NCBI GenBank assembly: GCA_018650745.1
Contig: JABIFK010000377.1
Location: 1 to 6,764 of the forward strand
Direction: 5' to 3'
Length of the DNA stretch: 6,764 bases
From: Candidatus Latescibacterota bacterium
GTDB taxonomy: Bacteria > Latescibacterota > UBA2968
The position numbers and the translations under genes are program-made. Below, piece by piece: positions 5,518-6,764 of the stretch. Every line of letters begins with the position of its first letter. The stretch's first letter is position 1. The notes beneath the pieces were generated by a model. It saw nothing but the letters and a program-made list of their open reading frames with translations, did no database searches and was not told the DNA's origin.

Positions 5518-6507
5518 TTAGGCTTTAGATTCACTTTCATTTTCTGCAGCTTGGATGAGCGCAATGATGTATCCAAATTGAAATGCCCAAGCTTGGCTGA
5601 CACGCCTCGTGAATCCGTCGGGGGCGACATCGTCTGCGTGATGAGGTGCATGGTCCGGCATGAGCATGTACGGATATCCTGCCTCATGGAGGACTTTGAC
5701 GATCTGATACATGTTCACATCACCTTCATCCGGCCAGGTTTCAGAAAAGTTGTTGAGCCCACCACGAATGTTTCGGAAGTGCACGTTGAATATCTTTTTT
5801 CTTTCAGCAAAATATTTGATGATGGGTGGTAATTCGTCTGCTGGGTTTTCCAAGCCTTCGGACGCTACGCCGCAGCAGAAGTTGAATCCGTGGTAAGGAC
5901 TGTCGACCAGTTCACTAAATCGTTTCAAACCGTCAAAGACGGGCCAGTTCCATTTCTCCACGCCGTTGAGCACTTGTGTTGGTGGATGGTTGAGGTGACA
6001 CGCCATTTGTATTTTGTTGGCTTCGGCAACGGGCATAATTCGCTCAACGTAATAGGCTGCGCGTTCAAAGCACTCATCGCGACTCACGTCACCTGCGGCA
6101 TACCGTTTGTCGTTGTCATATTCCGACAAGACAAAGGTGCTGTATGTGCTTCCCCCACGCCCAGATTTGCGTGCCGTGCGTTGAACACCCCCTCCGGCGC
6201 CGTCAGCTCTTAGGACGAGGAAGTTGTAGTTGAGCCCACGCAGACCTGCTTGGGCCGCATTTTCGATCCACGTACAAACTTTGTCAATGTCTCGGTCTCT
6301 TTCGCTGTTGGCCAAGCCTATGTTGTCATGCCAAGGCAAGTGAACCATGTCTAAATCAACACCGTATTTTGCGGCTTCTTCTTTGTGACGTTTTAGAGTA
6401 TCTGTTTCCATGTTTTCTACTGTGGCGTCAAAATGCGTGACCCCATGTCGGGTCAAATATTCCATTTCCAATTTGGATGTGCCAAAGTATTGGGTGCCAA
6501 CGTACAT
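5518..6507 (-). CDS. UxuA-like TIM-barrel protein (mannonate dehydratase relative)
   Basis: The 329-residue product resembles UxuA mannonate dehydratase and the wider sugar-isomerase/AP-endonuclease-2 TIM barrels. UxuA dehydrates D-mannonate to 2-keto-3-deoxygluconate using Mn2+ held by a His, Cys, His, Asp set. Matching residues are visible in order: His171 in MACHLNHPP, Cys211 in GFNFCCG, His243 in NVHFRNIR and Asp285 in MLMPDHAPH. GDVNMYQIVKVLHEAG near 262 matches the UxuA block before the last barrel strand. Differences from E. coli UxuA are clear: it is shorter (329 against about 394 residues), HPDDPP is replaced by HLNHPP, the Arg before PDH is Met, and the YNFMPVxDWTRT segment is replaced by YNFLVLRADG followed by a Gly/Arg-rich stretch to GRGGSTYSTF. 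A metal-dependent dehydratase, epimerase or lyase on another sugar or sugar acid is therefore likely. ATG 6507 has AAGGA 8 nt upstream. It follows a Gfo/Idh-like gene by 31 nt, consistent with one operon. Confidence 0.85.
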   Translation of the reverse strand: MYVGTQYFGTSKLEMEYLTRHGVTHFDATVENMETDTLKRHKEEAAKYGVDLDMVHLPWHDNIGLANSERDRDIDKVCTWIENAAQAGLRGLNYNFLVLRADGAGGGVQRTARKSGRGGSTYSTFVLSEYDNDKRYAAGDVSRDECFERAAYYVERIMPVAEANKIQMACHLNHPPTQVLNGVEKWNWPVFDGLKRFSELVDSPYHGFNFCCGVASEGLENPADELPPIIKYFAERKKIFNVHFRNIRGGLNNFSETWPDEGDVNMYQIVKVLHEAGYPYMLMPDHAPHHADDVAPDGFTRRVSQAWAFQFGYIIALIQAAENESESKA

Positions 6508-6515
6508 TTTGGAGA

Positions 6516-6520
6516 TCCTT
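6516..6520 (-). promoter_or_regulatory. Ribosome binding site of the UxuA-like gene
   Basis: AAGGA on the minus strand lies 8 nt before ATG 6507, within the 31-nt gap after the upstream stop codon. It confirms the ATG that begins MYVGTQYF. Confidence 0.7.
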
Positions 6521-6538
6521 TCGTTGATGACTCGTTAC

Positions 6539-6764
6539 CTAAATGGCTTCGTAAACGACGTCTACTATCTCATTCGTTTCAGATGATTCCTTGATGGCTT
6601 CGTAAAGAACGAGGCTCTTGTAACTTTCGTAAATGTTAGACCTGGTACTGCGCCCTTCTTTTAGAGCAGAGAAGAAGTCCACCAATTCTGCCAAATGGCC
6701 GGTGTCGTTTCCGCTGTCACCGGAACTGGTGAATGTCGGAGGTTCGTGCCATTCACACGGTTTC
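6539..6764 (-). CDS. C-terminal end of a probable Gfo/Idh/MocA oxidoreductase
   Basis: Reading the minus strand from 6763 gives 74 residues ending at a TAG at 6539-6541; the start lies beyond the right edge. The block HLAELVDFFSALKEGRS, followed by a helix with YESYKSLVLYEAIKESSETN, matches the typical tail of Gfo/Idh/MocA dehydrogenases, where a helix contacting the substrate domain is followed by an Arg/Gly turn and a final helix carrying a small-residue/acidic end. The Rossmann and catalytic parts are not in the window, so the call rests on the tail alone. It would be the second enzyme of this family in the cluster and stands 31 nt before the UxuA-like gene. The final VYEAI repeats an earlier LYEAI, encoded by a 13-bp direct repeat. 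Confidence 0.65.
   Translation of the reverse strand, partial: KPCEWHEPPTFTSSGDSGNDTGHLAELVDFFSALKEGRSTRSNIYESYKSLVLYEAIKESSETNEIVDVVYEAI
6543..6606. repeat. 13-bp in-frame direct repeat at the end of a coding region
   Basis: ATGGCTTCGTAAA (plus-strand reading) occurs at 6543-6555 and at 6594-6606, exactly 51 bp apart, so it is in frame (17 codons). Its core TTCGTAAA appears a third time at 6626-6633, again in frame. In the protein the copies encode LYEAI, VYEAI and the related IYES. A short tandem duplication or convergent use of the same codons for similar residues are both possible. Confidence 0.6.

Overview
The window looks like an ordinary, gene-dense bacterial chromosome segment of moderate GC. 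It carries six co-directional genes on the minus strand, read from the right edge to about position 441. One truncated plus-strand gene at the left edge runs toward them. No rRNA, tRNA, CRISPR array, insertion sequence or phage gene was seen. The mix of Gfo/Idh/MocA dehydrogenases, a UxuA-like TIM-barrel protein, a cytoplasmic prolyl-oligopeptidase-like hydrolase with a long C-terminal extension, and a DmpA-type peptidase recalls uncultured marine or sponge-associated lineages (Poribacteria, Latescibacterota, planctomycete-like bacteria). That assignment is an impression from protein style and is not proven by any marker in the window.

Layout in minus-strand transcription order: (1) 6764-6539, the last 74 residues of a probable Gfo/Idh/MocA-type dehydrogenase, cut by the window edge; (2) 6507-5518, a UxuA (mannonate dehydratase)-like TIM barrel with the metal-ligand pattern kept but the substrate-loop motifs altered; (3) a 113-nt gap with a TATAAT box; (4) 5404-3506, an alpha/beta hydrolase with GFSMGG nucleophile motif and about 280 extra C-terminal residues; (5) a 106-nt gap with a GC-rich hairpin; (6) 3399-2371, a complete Gfo/Idh/MocA oxidoreductase; (7) 2357-1602, a TSUP (TauE/SafE) membrane transporter starting 13 nt after the oxidoreductase stop; (8) 1550-441, a P1-family (DmpA/BapA) self-cleaving aminopeptidase. 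In most of these genes a Shine-Dalgarno sequence picks an internal ATG over the longest possible start. The 101-nt convergent gap (340-440) holds a perfect 16-bp palindrome and a second hairpin.

The minus-strand genes probably form one operon or two overlapping transcripts. Two NAD(P)-dependent sugar-type dehydrogenases, a sugar-acid dehydratase/isomerase-like barrel and an anion exporter suggest oxidative breakdown of a sugar derivative, uronic acid or glycoside. The hydrolase could release the substrate from an ester or conjugate, and the TSUP protein could move an anionic substrate or product. Substrate and pathway cannot be fixed from sequence alone. I found no clear evidence of a wholly new type of system; the best leads are the divergent UxuA-like protein and the hydrolase's uncharacterised C-terminal region.
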